64,000 nucleotides of DNA from Bradyrhizobium algeriense (GCF_036924595.1 NZ_JAZHRV010000001.1:5270001-5334000); one strand, 5' to 3'. Shown: positions 8,452 to 17,685, counted from the stretch's first letter. Notes: generated by a model not told the origin, from the letters alone. Program-made: numbers and translations.

Positions 8452-10038
8452 TCAGATATGCTGCGCCATGATCCGGCCGGGCCGCGCATCCGGGCGGGGC
8501 TCGATATCGACCGACCAGAGGTCACGGTTGTCGACGTCCTTCAACGTCACGCTCATCACTTCGGTCTTGCCGTCGATGTCGACGCGGCCGAAGAATTGCA
8601 GGCCGAAACAGGGCGCGAGATTCTCGCCCTGCTCCGCGCTGCAGCCCTTCTGGAACGCAGCTTTCGGCCCGAACGTGTTGTCGAGCGGCGCCGGCGCCCA
8701 GGTGCCCGCATGTAAGGGGCCGGAGACGAACTCCCAGAACGGCTCGAAATCCTGAAACGCCGCGCGGTTCGGATCGTAATGATGCGCGGCCGTGTAATGC
8801 ATGTCGGCGGTCAGCCACACCGTGTTGCGGATGCCGGCGCGCTTCATGAACGACAGCAGATCGGCAATCTCGTGCTCGCGCCGCTCCGGCGGGCCATCGC
8901 CGAGCGCAATAGCATCCTCGCTGATCAGGCCGATCGGCATGTCGGCGGCGATCACCTTCCAGGTCGCATCGGAGGCCACCAGTTCGCGCTTCAGCCAGGC
9001 CAGTTGCGCCGCGCCGAGGATGCAGGTCTCGCTTTGGTCGTCGCGCTTGTTAAAGGTGGAATCGCGGTAGCTGCGCATGTCGATCATAAAGACGTCGAGC
9101 AGCGGGCCATAGACGATCTTGCGATAGATGCGGCCGTCCTGCGCCGGCGTCACGCGCATCGGCATGAATTCATGGAACGCGCGGCGCGCCCGCGCCACCA
9201 GAAGCGAAGAGCCGTCCTCGGCATAGCCGGTCTCGTCGGCGGTGCCGATCGGCGCCCAGTCGTTGGTCACCTCATGATCGTCCCATTGCGCGAACATCGG
9301 CACTTCGGCGTTGAAGGCGCGCAGATTGTCGTCGAGCAGATTATATTTGTAGTTGGCGCGGAACTGTTCGAGGCTGTGCGCCACCACGGACTTCTGTTCG
9401 GTAACGATGTTGCGCCAGATCTCGCCATTGGGCAGCTTCAGCTCGCGTTCCACCGGACAGTCTGCATAGATGTGATCGCCGGAATGGATGAAGAAGTCCG
9501 GACGGTTGTCGAGCATGGTGCGGTAGGTGCGCATACCGCCGCGCGAGGGATCGATGCCCCAACCTTGGCCGGCGGTATCGCCGGACCACGCGAACGAAAT
9601 ATGGCTTCGCGCGGTGGGCGCGGTGCGGAAATGCCCGACCTGCACCTCGCCTTCGATGCCGCTCTCGCTGATATCGTCGAAGCGCACACGATAGAAAATG
9701 TCCTGCCCCGCCGGCAGGCCATCGAGCAGAACTTTTGAGACGAAGTCGCTGTCCGGCAAGGCATCGGCGGTAACGATGCGAAGGATGGTCTTGAAGCTCT
9801 CGACAACAGAACATTCAACCTGCATCCGCGCCGGCCGGTCGGCGCGCGCCCAGATCACCGCGGAATCAGCCGAGACGTCGCCCGACTGAATCCCGCTGGC
9901 GATGAGCGGACGATCCGCGGCGCGGCTGAGATGAGGTTTGGCGAGGCTGCCGAGACCGGCGACGGCAAATGTCGCGGCGGAGCGGACCAGCAACTGACGC
10001 CGGTTCAGGCTTTGCCCGGCGCGTATCGCAATCGGCAT
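8452..10038 (-). CDS. phoD: Alkaline phosphatase D (PhoD) family phosphodiesterase/phosphatase
   Basis: A 528-residue metallophosphatase. A Tat signal (NRRQLLV at about 12-18, cleavage near SRA) directs a folded, metal-loaded enzyme to the periplasm. The PhoD N-terminal Fn3-like domain includes IASGIQSGDVSADSAVIWAR. Catalytic-domain motifs are FAWSGDTAGQGWG, FFIHSGDHIYADCPVE, FAQWDDHEVTNDW and WLTADMHYTAAHHY, carrying the Asp, Asn and His ligands for Ca/Fe. The family hydrolyses phosphodiesters and phosphomonoesters, usually under phosphate limitation. No convincing Pho box was found by eye. A palindromic repeat lies between it and the next gene upstream. Confidence 0.93.
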   Translation of the reverse strand: MPIAIRAGQSLNRRQLLVRSAATFAVAGLGSLAKPHLSRAADRPLIASGIQSGDVSADSAVIWARADRPARMQVECSVVESFKTILRIVTADALPDSDFVSKVLLDGLPAGQDIFYRVRFDDISESGIEGEVQVGHFRTAPTARSHISFAWSGDTAGQGWGIDPSRGGMRTYRTMLDNRPDFFIHSGDHIYADCPVERELKLPNGEIWRNIVTEQKSVVAHSLEQFRANYKYNLLDDNLRAFNAEVPMFAQWDDHEVTNDWAPIGTADETGYAEDGSSLLVARARRAFHEFMPMRVTPAQDGRIYRKIVYGPLLDVFMIDMRSYRDSTFNKRDDQSETCILGAAQLAWLKRELVASDATWKVIAADMPIGLISEDAIALGDGPPERREHEIADLLSFMKRAGIRNTVWLTADMHYTAAHHYDPNRAAFQDFEPFWEFVSGPLHAGTWAPAPLDNTFGPKAAFQKGCSAEQGENLAPCFGLQFFGRVDIDGKTEVMSVTLKDVDNRDLWSVDIEPRPDARPGRIMAQHI

Positions 10039-10130
10039 CGAAGCACCCTCGTCGAATCACGACGAAGGTGTGCCCGAGCAATTTGACTCCTGGCCGAAGG
10101 TTTTACGACAGATGGATGACGTGGTGGGGG

Positions 10131-10231
10131 AACGCTGCCGTCATTGCGAGCGAAGCGAAGCAATCCATTCTTTCTGTCTGCGGACAGATGGATTGCTTCG
10201 TCGCTTTGCTCCTCGCAATGACGAACGCTGC
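10131..10231. repeat. Palindromic intergenic element flanked by an 8-bp direct repeat
   Basis: 10139-10223 is a long imperfect inverted repeat with arms beginning CGTCATTGCGAG and ending CTCGCAATGACG. Inner arms GAAGCAATCCAT and ATGGATTGCTTC surround a short variable loop. The element is bordered by AACGCTGC at 10131-10138 and again at 10224-10231, as expected for a target-site duplication. It resembles repeats scattered between genes in Bradyrhizobium. The RNA would fold into a long hairpin. Confidence 0.8.
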
Positions 10232-10235
10232 GGAT

Positions 10236-10673
10236 CTACCGCTGCCAGCCGCAGATGCCGCCGGACTTGCACGGCCAGGTCTGGATCCGCGTGTCGCGCG
10301 CCTGCGCGTCGAGCGGATTGGTATGACGCCGCGCCAGCCTGGTGCGGGCGGCGCCACGCGGTTTCTCCACACGCGGTTTCTCGGCGCGCTCATGCGCTAC
10401 GTGAGCAGCTACCTGAGGCGCTACTTGAGGCTTGGGCGCGGCTTCCTTCGGCACAACCACGCGCTCCGTCTTCACCGGCCGGGCATCGTTTCTCGCCTCG
10501 ATCCGGACCGGGGCGAATCGCGTCTCCGGGCCGAGCCGCTTCGGCGAGAGCACGGCCTGCGAAAGATCGAGGCCAATGAGCTCGCCGGCCTTGTAGTCGT
10601 CTGCCAGCGCGGTGCTGCCCGACATCAGGAGCCCCGTGCAAAGTGCTACCGCAAAAGCGCTTTTCAGGACCAT
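10236..10673 (-). CDS. Exported basic protein of unknown function
   Basis: A 145-residue protein. The start at 10673 has a perfect AGGAGG 6 bases upstream. The signal peptide (MVLKSAFAVALCTGLLMSG, cleavage near ALA) is followed by a short conserved-looking segment (DDYKAGELIGLDLSQAVLSP) and a low-complexity Arg/Lys/Pro/Ala middle. It ends with TWPCKSGGICGWQR, whose two cysteines could form a disulfide. It is not related to any enzyme I recognise; similar short exported proteins occur in Bradyrhizobium. The 150 bases between it and the next gene show nothing clear. Confidence 0.72.
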   Translation of the reverse strand: MVLKSAFAVALCTGLLMSGSTALADDYKAGELIGLDLSQAVLSPKRLGPETRFAPVRIEARNDARPVKTERVVVPKEAAPKPQVAPQVAAHVAHERAEKPRVEKPRGAARTRLARRHTNPLDAQARDTRIQTWPCKSGGICGWQR

Positions 10674-10827
10674 CGAAGGCCTCCTGAAATCAACCAAAAA
10701 TCTGAAGAACGGCCATCATGTAGGCAGCCGGCCGCACAATGCCAGCCGATCCCGCCCGCAAGATTACTGGTGAATGATCCTGGCTGTGGAAAAGTTCACA
10801 GCCAAGAACAGCCAAGATAAGCGAAAC

Positions 10828-13800
10828 TTATTCAGCTGCCTGCGCCACCGGCTGGCCGATCGCGGCCTCCACGCGCGTGCACTCGCTGCGGAACTTCGCG
10901 ACATTGGCTTCCTTGACGTGGCCGTAGCCGCGAACGAGTTCCGCGGACTTTGCCAGCGCTACCAGACGCGGCCAATCCTGCGGCTTCGCCGTGTCGAGAT
11001 GGCGGAAGATGATCGCGGAATATTCGCTCGGTAGCGCCCGCTCCATCCGGCGCTCGGCCGTGTAGCCGAACGGATCGAACGCAGTTCCGCGCAGGAACTT
11101 GAACCGCGTCAGGAGTTCGAAGACGCGGAAGATCCAGGCGCCGAACTCGCGCTTGCGCAGGTGCCCGGTCACCCTGTCGCGCGGCGTCAGCAGCGGTGGC
11201 GCTAGGCTGACCTTGACGCTCGCGTCGCCGTCGAACTGTTCCTTCAACGCTTTTGCGAACTCACCGTCGGAATAAAGCCGGGCGACTTCGTATTCGTCCT
11301 TGTAGGCCATCAACTTGAACAGGCCTTTTGCAAACGCTTCGGTCAGTTCATGCGACCCGGGCGAGCCCTTTGCTTCGACCGCGCGAACGCGCTCGACCTC
11401 GCTGAGGTAGCGCTTCGAGTAGGCCTCATTCTGGTAGTCCGTCAGGAACTTGGCGCGGAAAGCGATGCTCTCGTCGAGCGTCCGCTTGACCGGCGCCGCG
11501 CCCGAATTCTTGAAGCGGGCAGCCGCGACGACGCGCTGCAGATCGTGCGCGGCGAGCCGGCCCCACGAGAACGCCAGCTTGTTCATGTCGATCGCCGCGC
11601 CGTTGAGGTCGATCGCCTTCATGATCGCCTCCAGCGAAAGGGGTAAAGCGCCACGCTGGAACGCGAAGCCGAGCATGAAGGCGTTGGTGGCGATGCTGTC
11701 GCCCATCAGCGCGGTGGCAAGCCCGGTCGCGTCCAGAATATCGAGATCGGAGGCGCTGACGGCGCCATTTAGCGAGTCGCGCATCGTCCCCGCCTCAAAG
11801 TCGATGTCGGGGTTGATGACGAAGCTTGCCGTCGGCAACAAATCGGCATTGACGATCGCGCGCGTCACGCCGCGCTCGGCCCGGCTCAGCGCCGGAATGC
11901 TTGTGGCGACCACGATGTCGCAGCCGAGGATGAGGTTGGCGCCGCCGGGCGCAATACGGACGGTTGCGAGATCGTCCGCCTCGGGCGCGATGCGGACATG
12001 GCTCATGACCGCGCCGTTCTTCTGCGATAACCCTGTGAAGTCGAGCGTCGAGCACGCCAGGCCCTCGACATGGGCGGCCATGCCGAGCAGCGCGCCGATG
12101 GTGATGACGCCGGTGCCGCCGATGCCGGTGACGAGGATGTTGTAAGCGCCATCGAGCACAGGCGTGGCCGGCACAGGCAGATCGGCGAACAGCGCGGACG
12201 GATCGGCCGCGGTGCGATCGGCCTTCCTTAGTCTGCCGCCATGCACGGTGACAAAACTCGGGCAAAAGCCCTCGATGCAGGAAAAGTCCTTGTTGCAGTT
12301 CGACTGGTCGATCCGCCGCTTGCGGCCGAACTCGGTTTCCAGCGGCTGCACGGAAACGCAGTTGGAAACAGACGAGCAATCGCCGCAGCCCTCGCAGACC
12401 CTTTCGTTGATGAAGACGCGCTTCGGCGGATCGGGATAGAGCCCGCGCTTGCGGCGGCGGCGCTTTTCCGCCGCGCAAGTCTGGTCGTAGATCAGGACCG
12501 TCAGCCCCTTGACCTCGCGCAGTTCCTTCTGCACCGCGTCGAGCTCGCGGCGATGATGAACGGTCGCGCCTAATGGGAAGTAATTGCTGGGATACTTTTC
12601 GGGATCGTCGGAGACGATGACGAGACGTTTGGCGCCTTCCGCCGAAACCTGGTGCGCGATCTGCGACACCGTCAGGCCGCCCTCGGCCGGCTGGCCGCCG
12701 GTCATCGCCACCGCATCGTTGTAGAGGATCTTGTAGGTGATGTTGACGCGAGCAGCCGCCGCCGCGCGGATCGCGAGCAGGCCGGAATGAGTGTAGGTGC
12801 CGTCGCCCAAATTCTGGAACACGTGCGGCTCGCTGGTGAACGGCGCCTGCCCGATCCAGGTGACGCCTTCCGCGCCCATATGCGAGATCGTCTGGGTGCG
12901 GCGGTTCGGCACCGACAGCGCCATGCCGTGACAGCCGATGCCGGCCATGGCGCGGCTGCCCTCGGGGATCTTGGTCGAGGTGTTGTGGGGACAGCCCGAA
13001 CAGAAATACGGCGTGCGCTGAAGTTTGGCGGCGCCAATGCCTTCGGCCGGCCGGTCGAACGCTTCGAGCTTTGCGAGACGCTGCTCCAGCGCCGGGCTGC
13101 GATGGCCAAGTTTGCGCAACCGCGCAACCACAGCCGCCGCGACCATGGTCGGCGTTATTTCGCCCTCGCTCGGCAGCAGCATCGCGCCGCTCTCGTCGCG
13201 CTTGCCAACCACCGAGGGCCGCTTCGAGGCATCGACATTATAGAGAATGCGAAGGAGCTGGTCCTCGATGAAACCGCGCTTCTCCTCGACCACAAGCACA
13301 TCCTGCAGACCTTCGGCGAACGCCTTTGCTCCGGATTCCTCCAGCGGCCAGGTCAGCGCGACCTTGTAGATGCGCAGTCCCAGCGCCTGCGCCTCGGCGT
13401 CTGATATCCCGAGGTCGGCCAGCGCCTGCCGGAGGTCGAGATAGGCCTTGCCGGTCGCCATGATGCCGAGCCGGGCGGGCTTGGAATCCAGCACGATGCG
13501 GTCAAAGCGATTGACGCGCGTGAACGCCGCCACCGCCTGCATCTTCGGGCCGTGCAGCCGCCGCTCCTGCTCCAGCGGCGCATCGGGCCAGCGGATGGAA
13601 AGCCCGCCCGGCGGCATTTCGAAATCATCGGGCATGATGATCTTGATGCGGTCGGGATCGCTGACGATCGAGGCCGAGCTTTCAACGGTTTCGGAAATCG
13701 CCTTGAAGCCGACCCAGCAACTTGAATAGCGCGACAGCGCAAAGCCCAAAATACCGAGGTCGAGATAATCCTGCAGCGTCGCCGGATTGACCACCGGCAT

Positions 13801-14301
13801 CAATGCCGCGGCGAACACCTGCTCGCTCTGATGGGCGAGCGTCGAGGACTGGCAGCCATGGTCGTCGCCGGCGAGCGCAATCACGCCGCCGTTCGGCGAG
13901 GTGCCCGCCGAGTTGGCATGCTTGAGCGCATCCATCGAGCGGTCGACGCCGGGGCCTTTACCATACCAGATACCGAATACGCCATCGACCCTGGCGCCGG
14001 GAAACATGCCGACCTGCTGGCTGCCCCACACGGCGGTGGCCGCCAGGTCCTCGTTGAGACCGGGCGCGAACTCGATGTCATGCTGCTTGAGGAAGGTTTT
14101 GGCGCGCCACAGCGCGTGGTCGTACATGCCGAGCGGCGAGCCGCGGTAGCCTGATATGAATCCGGCGGTGTTGAGCCCCGCTGCGCGGTCGCGTTCGCGC
14201 TGCAACATGGGAAGGCGGACCAGCGCCTGTGTACCGGACAGAAAAATCCGCTTCGCGTCCAGACGATACTTGTCGTCCAGACCAACTTCCATCAACGCCA
14301 T
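10828..14301 (-). CDS. Fused indolepyruvate ferredoxin oxidoreductase-type 2-ketoacid oxidoreductase
   Basis: A 1157-residue fusion of the alpha and beta subunits of 2-oxoacid:ferredoxin oxidoreductase. The N-terminal pyrimidine-type domain covers about 20-400. A TPP-binding part follows with YFCSGCPHNTSTKIPEG and GIGCHGMALS. A 4Fe-4S region has the cysteine cluster CEGCGDCSSVSNC with further cysteines in NKDFSCIEGFCPSF. The gamma-like domain starts at ILVTGIGGTGVITIGALL. The C-terminal 200 residues match the domain usual in alphaproteobacterial homologues. It oxidatively decarboxylates aryl pyruvates or branched 2-oxoacids to acyl-CoA, reducing ferredoxin. GGGAG precedes the ATG. It is divergent from the MaoC-like gene across 190 bases, so a shared promoter region is likely. 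Confidence 0.93.
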   Translation of the reverse strand: MALMEVGLDDKYRLDAKRIFLSGTQALVRLPMLQRERDRAAGLNTAGFISGYRGSPLGMYDHALWRAKTFLKQHDIEFAPGLNEDLAATAVWGSQQVGMFPGARVDGVFGIWYGKGPGVDRSMDALKHANSAGTSPNGGVIALAGDDHGCQSSTLAHQSEQVFAAALMPVVNPATLQDYLDLGILGFALSRYSSCWVGFKAISETVESSASIVSDPDRIKIIMPDDFEMPPGGLSIRWPDAPLEQERRLHGPKMQAVAAFTRVNRFDRIVLDSKPARLGIMATGKAYLDLRQALADLGISDAEAQALGLRIYKVALTWPLEESGAKAFAEGLQDVLVVEEKRGFIEDQLLRILYNVDASKRPSVVGKRDESGAMLLPSEGEITPTMVAAAVVARLRKLGHRSPALEQRLAKLEAFDRPAEGIGAAKLQRTPYFCSGCPHNTSTKIPEGSRAMAGIGCHGMALSVPNRRTQTISHMGAEGVTWIGQAPFTSEPHVFQNLGDGTYTHSGLLAIRAAAAARVNITYKILYNDAVAMTGGQPAEGGLTVSQIAHQVSAEGAKRLVIVSDDPEKYPSNYFPLGATVHHRRELDAVQKELREVKGLTVLIYDQTCAAEKRRRRKRGLYPDPPKRVFINERVCEGCGDCSSVSNCVSVQPLETEFGRKRRIDQSNCNKDFSCIEGFCPSFVTVHGGRLRKADRTAADPSALFADLPVPATPVLDGAYNILVTGIGGTGVITIGALLGMAAHVEGLACSTLDFTGLSQKNGAVMSHVRIAPEADDLATVRIAPGGANLILGCDIVVATSIPALSRAERGVTRAIVNADLLPTASFVINPDIDFEAGTMRDSLNGAVSASDLDILDATGLATALMGDSIATNAFMLGFAFQRGALPLSLEAIMKAIDLNGAAIDMNKLAFSWGRLAAHDLQRVVAAARFKNSGAAPVKRTLDESIAFRAKFLTDYQNEAYSKRYLSEVERVRAVEAKGSPGSHELTEAFAKGLFKLMAYKDEYEVARLYSDGEFAKALKEQFDGDASVKVSLAPPLLTPRDRVTGHLRKREFGAWIFRVFELLTRFKFLRGTAFDPFGYTAERRMERALPSEYSAIIFRHLDTAKPQDWPRLVALAKSAELVRGYGHVKEANVAKFRSECTRVEAAIGQPVAQAAE

Positions 14302-14490
14302 TCGTCCGCTCCCCGTCGCGCGTTCCGCCGGTTATTTGAACCGGTCTAATTGCGAACAGAATGCACCGGTTTTGCTATGCGTGCCCAGCGTGAATTCATG
14401 GCCGCAGGACATATCTCGCCCGCCTTGTGGATCGCTCTTGCCGAAATCCGCCTTCTTTGAAACGCTTGGGAGTAAAGGGAGACACCAGGA

Positions 14491-15435
14491 ATGACAGAAG
14501 CGGCGTTCACGACCGAACTATTGGAAAGCGGCAATCTGCTGGTGGGGCCGTGGCGCAGTCCGAAGCAGATGCTTCACGCGCAGGTCTACGACTCCCACGC
14601 CTCGATCCACGACGATGCGACCGCGCAAAAGCTCGGCTTTCAGGGCGGCACCATCGAGGGCCCGACCCATTTCAGCCAGTTCGCGCCGCTGTGCGAGCGC
14701 ATCTGGGGCCAGGCCTGGTTCGAGACCGGGTGCCTGTCGGCCCACTACCGCAACCCCGCCTTTGAGGGCGAGGAGGTGCAGGCCAATATCGAAAAGCCGA
14801 AGCCGGGCGAGAGGATCTGCGCGATCGGCATGACCAAGCGCGACGGCACCGAGATTTTGCGTGGCACGGCATCGATCGGCGGTGACGGAACGGACACGGC
14901 GCTTTCCCGCCGGCTTGGCGAATTGAAGCCGCTCGGCGATCCCGTCATTCTCGCCGACCTCAAGGTCGGCATGAAGACACCCCGCCAGACGGTGAAGATG
15001 GATTTCGACCAGCACATGGGCGACCTCTATCCGTTTTCGCTTGAGCAGAAGCTGAAGGTGATCACCGAGCCCTCGGCGTATTATTCGCAGGAGCTCAATC
15101 CCTGGGGACGGGCGATCATTCCCATGGAGATGCTGAGCGTGCTGTTTCAATACCGCGCCCGCGAGGACCGGTTGCCGGTCCGCGGTCCGGCGGTCGGGCT
15201 GTTCGCCGATCAGGAAATCCGCCTGCTGCGTGGACCGTTGTTTGTCGGCGAGAGCTATTCCACCGAACGTGAGGTCGTTGCGCTGAGTGGCAGCCGCCGC
15301 ACCGAGAGCGTGTGGATGCGCACGACGGTGTTCGCCGCCGATGACAAGCCCGTTGCAACCATGCTGTTGAACATGGCGAGCATCAAAGATTCCTACGCCA
15401 ACTACGATCAGGAGCACAAAGCGCTCTACGGCTAG
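14491..15435 (+). CDS. MaoC-like double hot-dog protein, putative hydratase/dehydratase
   Basis: A 314-residue protein with two predicted hot-dog halves. The N-terminal half has LGFQGGTIEGPTHFSQFAP and LSAHYRNPAFEGEEVQA, resembling the hydratase motif region of MaoC/NodN proteins. The C-terminal half has an RLLRGPLFVGESYSTEREV strand pair typical of the substrate-binding hot dog. The classical catalytic Asp-His pair is not obvious, so activity is uncertain. It could be a hydratase acting on CoA esters or a ligand-binding relative. An AAAGGGAG ribosome site precedes the ATG at 14491. It heads a plus-strand cluster with a CMD protein, an SDR and a SnoaL-like protein. Confidence 0.68.
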   Translation: MTEAAFTTELLESGNLLVGPWRSPKQMLHAQVYDSHASIHDDATAQKLGFQGGTIEGPTHFSQFAPLCERIWGQAWFETGCLSAHYRNPAFEGEEVQANIEKPKPGERICAIGMTKRDGTEILRGTASIGGDGTDTALSRRLGELKPLGDPVILADLKVGMKTPRQTVKMDFDQHMGDLYPFSLEQKLKVITEPSAYYSQELNPWGRAIIPMEMLSVLFQYRAREDRLPVRGPAVGLFADQEIRLLRGPLFVGESYSTEREVVALSGSRRTESVWMRTTVFAADDKPVATMLLNMASIKDSYANYDQEHKALYG

Positions 15436-15475
15436 GTGAGCCCGATCCGCTATCGCCAACAAGGACAACAACAAA

Positions 15476-16030
15476 ATGGCCCGTCTGCCCTATCTCGAAG
15501 CCGACCAGGTCGCCCCCGAATACCGCGACATGCTCAAGCGCAACACGAACCTGCACAAGCTGTTGGTGAACTCTCCCGACATGGCGCGCGCCTTCAACGG
15601 CATCGGCGGCTACATCCGCTTCAACAGCAAGCTCGATCCGCGCTTGCGTGAACTCGCGATCCTCCAGGTCGGCTGGATGGAGAAATCCGAATACGAATTC
15701 ACCCACCATGTGAAGATCGGCAAGGAGTTCGGCGTCACCGATGACGATATCGCCGCCCTGATGGCCGAGACCGAGGGCAAGCCCTCCAAACTCGAACCTC
15801 TGGCGAAGACGATTCTCCGTGGCGCCCGTGAGATGGTGCGGGAACTTGCGATGTCGGAGGCGACATTCGCCGAGATTAAAAAGGAACTCTCCGACGAGCA
15901 GATGGTCGACCTCGTGCTCACCATCGCGTTCTACTGCGCCGTGGTCCGCGTGCTGGCGACGATGAAGATCGACAACGAACCCTTTTACAGAGAGGTACTG
16001 CAACAGTACCCGATCCCGGGAGTGGAATGA
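15476..16030 (+). CDS. Carboxymuconolactone decarboxylase (CMD/AhpD-like) family protein
   Basis: A 184-residue all-helical protein of the CMD family. The core LDPRLRELAILQVGWMEKSEYEFTHH carries Arg/Glu and a conserved His. The usual peroxidatic CxxC of AhpD is absent: the segment reads WMEKSEYEFTHH. It is therefore more like gamma-carboxymuconolactone decarboxylase-type proteins acting on ring-cleavage products. It lies 40 bases after the MaoC-like gene and its stop (16028-16030) directly abuts the SDR start, indicating translational coupling. Role in the same pathway is inferred. Confidence 0.88.
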   Translation: MARLPYLEADQVAPEYRDMLKRNTNLHKLLVNSPDMARAFNGIGGYIRFNSKLDPRLRELAILQVGWMEKSEYEFTHHVKIGKEFGVTDDDIAALMAETEGKPSKLEPLAKTILRGAREMVRELAMSEATFAEIKKELSDEQMVDLVLTIAFYCAVVRVLATMKIDNEPFYREVLQQYPIPGVE

Positions 16031-16831
16031 ATGCGCCTGAAAGATCGTGTCGCCATCGTCGTCGGCGCCGGACAGAGCCCCGGCGAAGGCATCGGCAACG
16101 GCCGCGCCACCGCGCTGACCTTTGCGCGCGAAGGCGCCAAGGTGCTGTGTGTCGATCACAATCTGGCCTCCGCCCAGGAGACGGTCGACATGATCACCGC
16201 CAAACAGGGCACCGCAGCGGCGTTCAAGGCCGACGTCACCCAAAATGCCGACCTCAAGGCGATGGTGGCGGACGCGCAAGGACGCTGGGGCTGCATCGAC
16301 ATCCTGCACAACAATGTCGGCGTCAGCCTGTCCGGCGGCGACGCCGAACTGCTCGATATATCCGAGGAAGCATTCGACCGCTGCGTCGCGATCAACCTGA
16401 AGAGTTGCGTGTGGGCCGCCAGGCACGTGATCCCGATCATGCGGACGCAAAAAAGCGGCGCGATTATCAACATCTCGTCGATGGCCGCGATCACGACCTA
16501 TCCTTATGTGGCCTACAAGGCGACCAAGTCGGCGATGATCGCCTTCACCGAACAGCTCGCCTACCAGAACGCGCAATACGGCATCCGCGCCAACGTCATC
16601 CTGCCCGGCCTGATGAACACGCCGATGGCGGTCGATACTCGCGCGCGCGAGTTCAAGAAGAGCCGCGCCGAGGTCGAGGCCGAACGCGATGCAAAAGTGC
16701 CGCTGCGCCACAAGATGGGCACCGGCTGGGACGTCGCCAACGCCGCGCTGTTCCTCGCTTCCGATGAAGCAAGTTTCATCACCGGCGTGACGCTGCCGGT
16801 CGATGGCGGCGCCAGCGTGCGGCGGGGATAG
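16031..16831 (+). CDS. Short-chain dehydrogenase/reductase (SDR)
   Basis: A 266-residue classical SDR. The cofactor motif is VGAGQSPGEGIG near residues 11-22, with an Asp (VDHNLA) after the second strand suggesting NAD preference. NNVG (94-97) replaces NNAG. The catalytic Ser149/150, Tyr162 and Lys166 (YVAYKATK) are all present. The C-terminus has FLASDEASFITGVTLPVDGG. It oxidises a hydroxyl to a ketone or the reverse. The start follows the CMD stop with no gap. The gene ends in an imperfect duplication of GCGGGGATAG, then a palindromic repeat. Confidence 0.93.
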   Translation: MRLKDRVAIVVGAGQSPGEGIGNGRATALTFAREGAKVLCVDHNLASAQETVDMITAKQGTAAAFKADVTQNADLKAMVADAQGRWGCIDILHNNVGVSLSGGDAELLDISEEAFDRCVAINLKSCVWAARHVIPIMRTQKSGAIINISSMAAITTYPYVAYKATKSAMIAFTEQLAYQNAQYGIRANVILPGLMNTPMAVDTRAREFKKSRAEVEAERDAKVPLRHKMGTGWDVANAALFLASDEASFITGVTLPVDGGASVRRG

Positions 16832-16856
16832 AATCATAGTAAGGCGGGGATAGAGT

Positions 16857-16944
16857 CGTAGGGTGGGCAAAGGCGCGAAGCGCCGTGCCCACCATTCTCT
16901 CGGCGTAGAAGATGGTGGGCACGCTTCGCTTTGCCCACCCTACG
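16857..16944. repeat. GTAGGGTGGGCAAAG palindromic repeat, copy 1
   Basis: Two arms, CGTAGGGTGGGCAAAG... and ...CTTTGCCCACCCTACG, enclose inner arms GTGCCCACCAT and ATGGTGGGCAC, giving a nested hairpin. The same element occurs at 51135-51219 in this window, with only the loop differing. Such elements are abundant between genes in Bradyrhizobium. The SnoaL frame runs open through it, which would give a false N-terminal extension. Confidence 0.88.
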
Positions 16945-16976
16945 GCAGCTACACCCCCGGAAGAAGGCGCATTGCC

Positions 16977-17363
16977 ATGACCAAAGCCGACCTTTCCGAC
17001 CTCTATCGAAACTACATTGCCTGCCTGAACAAGCAGGACTGGCCGATGCTGGGCGAATTCGTTCATCACGACGTGGTCCACAACGGCCGGCGCATCGGCT
17101 TGTCGGGTTATCTCGAAATGCTGCAGAGAGACTTTGATGAAATTCCGGACCTTCATTTCAACATCCGGATGCTGATCGCCGATCCACCTTATATTGCCAG
17201 CCGGCTCAGCTTCGACTGCACACCGAAGGGAAGCTTCCTTGGCCTCCAGGTAGGCGGGAAGCGAGTTTCATTCACCGAGAATGTTTTCTACGAGTTTCGG
17301 AACGACAAGATTCGCGAAGTTTGGTCGGTGATAGACAAGGTGGCGATCGAAGCCCAGCTTTAG
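16977..17363 (+). CDS. SnoaL-like ester cyclase / NTF2-fold protein
   Basis: A 128-residue protein with the SnoaL/NTF2 cone fold. Visible features are DLYRNYIACLNKQDWPMLGEF, the conserved HHDVVHNGR segment, GYLEMLQRDFDEIPDLHFNI and the C-terminal FYEFRNDKIREVWSVIDK. Members cyclise polyketides, isomerise or simply bind small hydrophobic ligands. The ATG at 16977 has GAAGAAGG upstream; earlier starts lie inside the palindromic repeat. It closes the MaoC - CMD - SDR cluster, separated by the repeat. Confidence 0.85.
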   Translation: MTKADLSDLYRNYIACLNKQDWPMLGEFVHHDVVHNGRRIGLSGYLEMLQRDFDEIPDLHFNIRMLIADPPYIASRLSFDCTPKGSFLGLQVGGKRVSFTENVFYEFRNDKIREVWSVIDKVAIEAQL

Positions 17364-17685
17364 CAGCCAATATGGCCGCGCGTTCCGACGGCGCGAAGAG
17401 GCCGGGCTCCTGAAATTTACCACTTGTTAGTAACTTTCTCTTAAGGGTTGCGGCGATTGGGCGGTCTTTTTGACGCGCCCCGTATTCACGCAATTTTGCG
17501 CCAGCGTTTTTGTCCGGCCATCTGTGTGATTCGACACATTCAATCGATTCCAGTGACACGATGATGTGACAGCGCATCGTCGCTTGTCGAAATACCGACT
17601 CGTTGCAGTCGCACGAATTTCACGTGCGCTCGCTATGAGGCACCACAAGAATTGTGGCAAGCGCTGCAAGAAATGCCGAGGTACC
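17364..17685. other. Intergenic stretch without a supported gene
   Basis: No frame here has a credible start, ribosome site and composition on either strand; short minus-strand frames lack ribosome sites. It is somewhat richer in A and T than its neighbours and probably holds the promoter of the small protein at 17686. Confidence 0.5.

Noticed and set aside
15383..16870. 495-codon minus-strand frame
   Set aside because: Antisense shadow of the MaoC/CMD/SDR genes; His/Arg-rich without family features.
16863..16976. N-terminal extension of the SnoaL-like protein
   Set aside because: These codons are the palindromic repeat; the ribosome site and family start are at 16977.
17272..17577. 101-codon minus-strand frame in the gap after SnoaL
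   Set aside because: Overlaps the SnoaL gene end and has no ribosome site or recognisable pattern.
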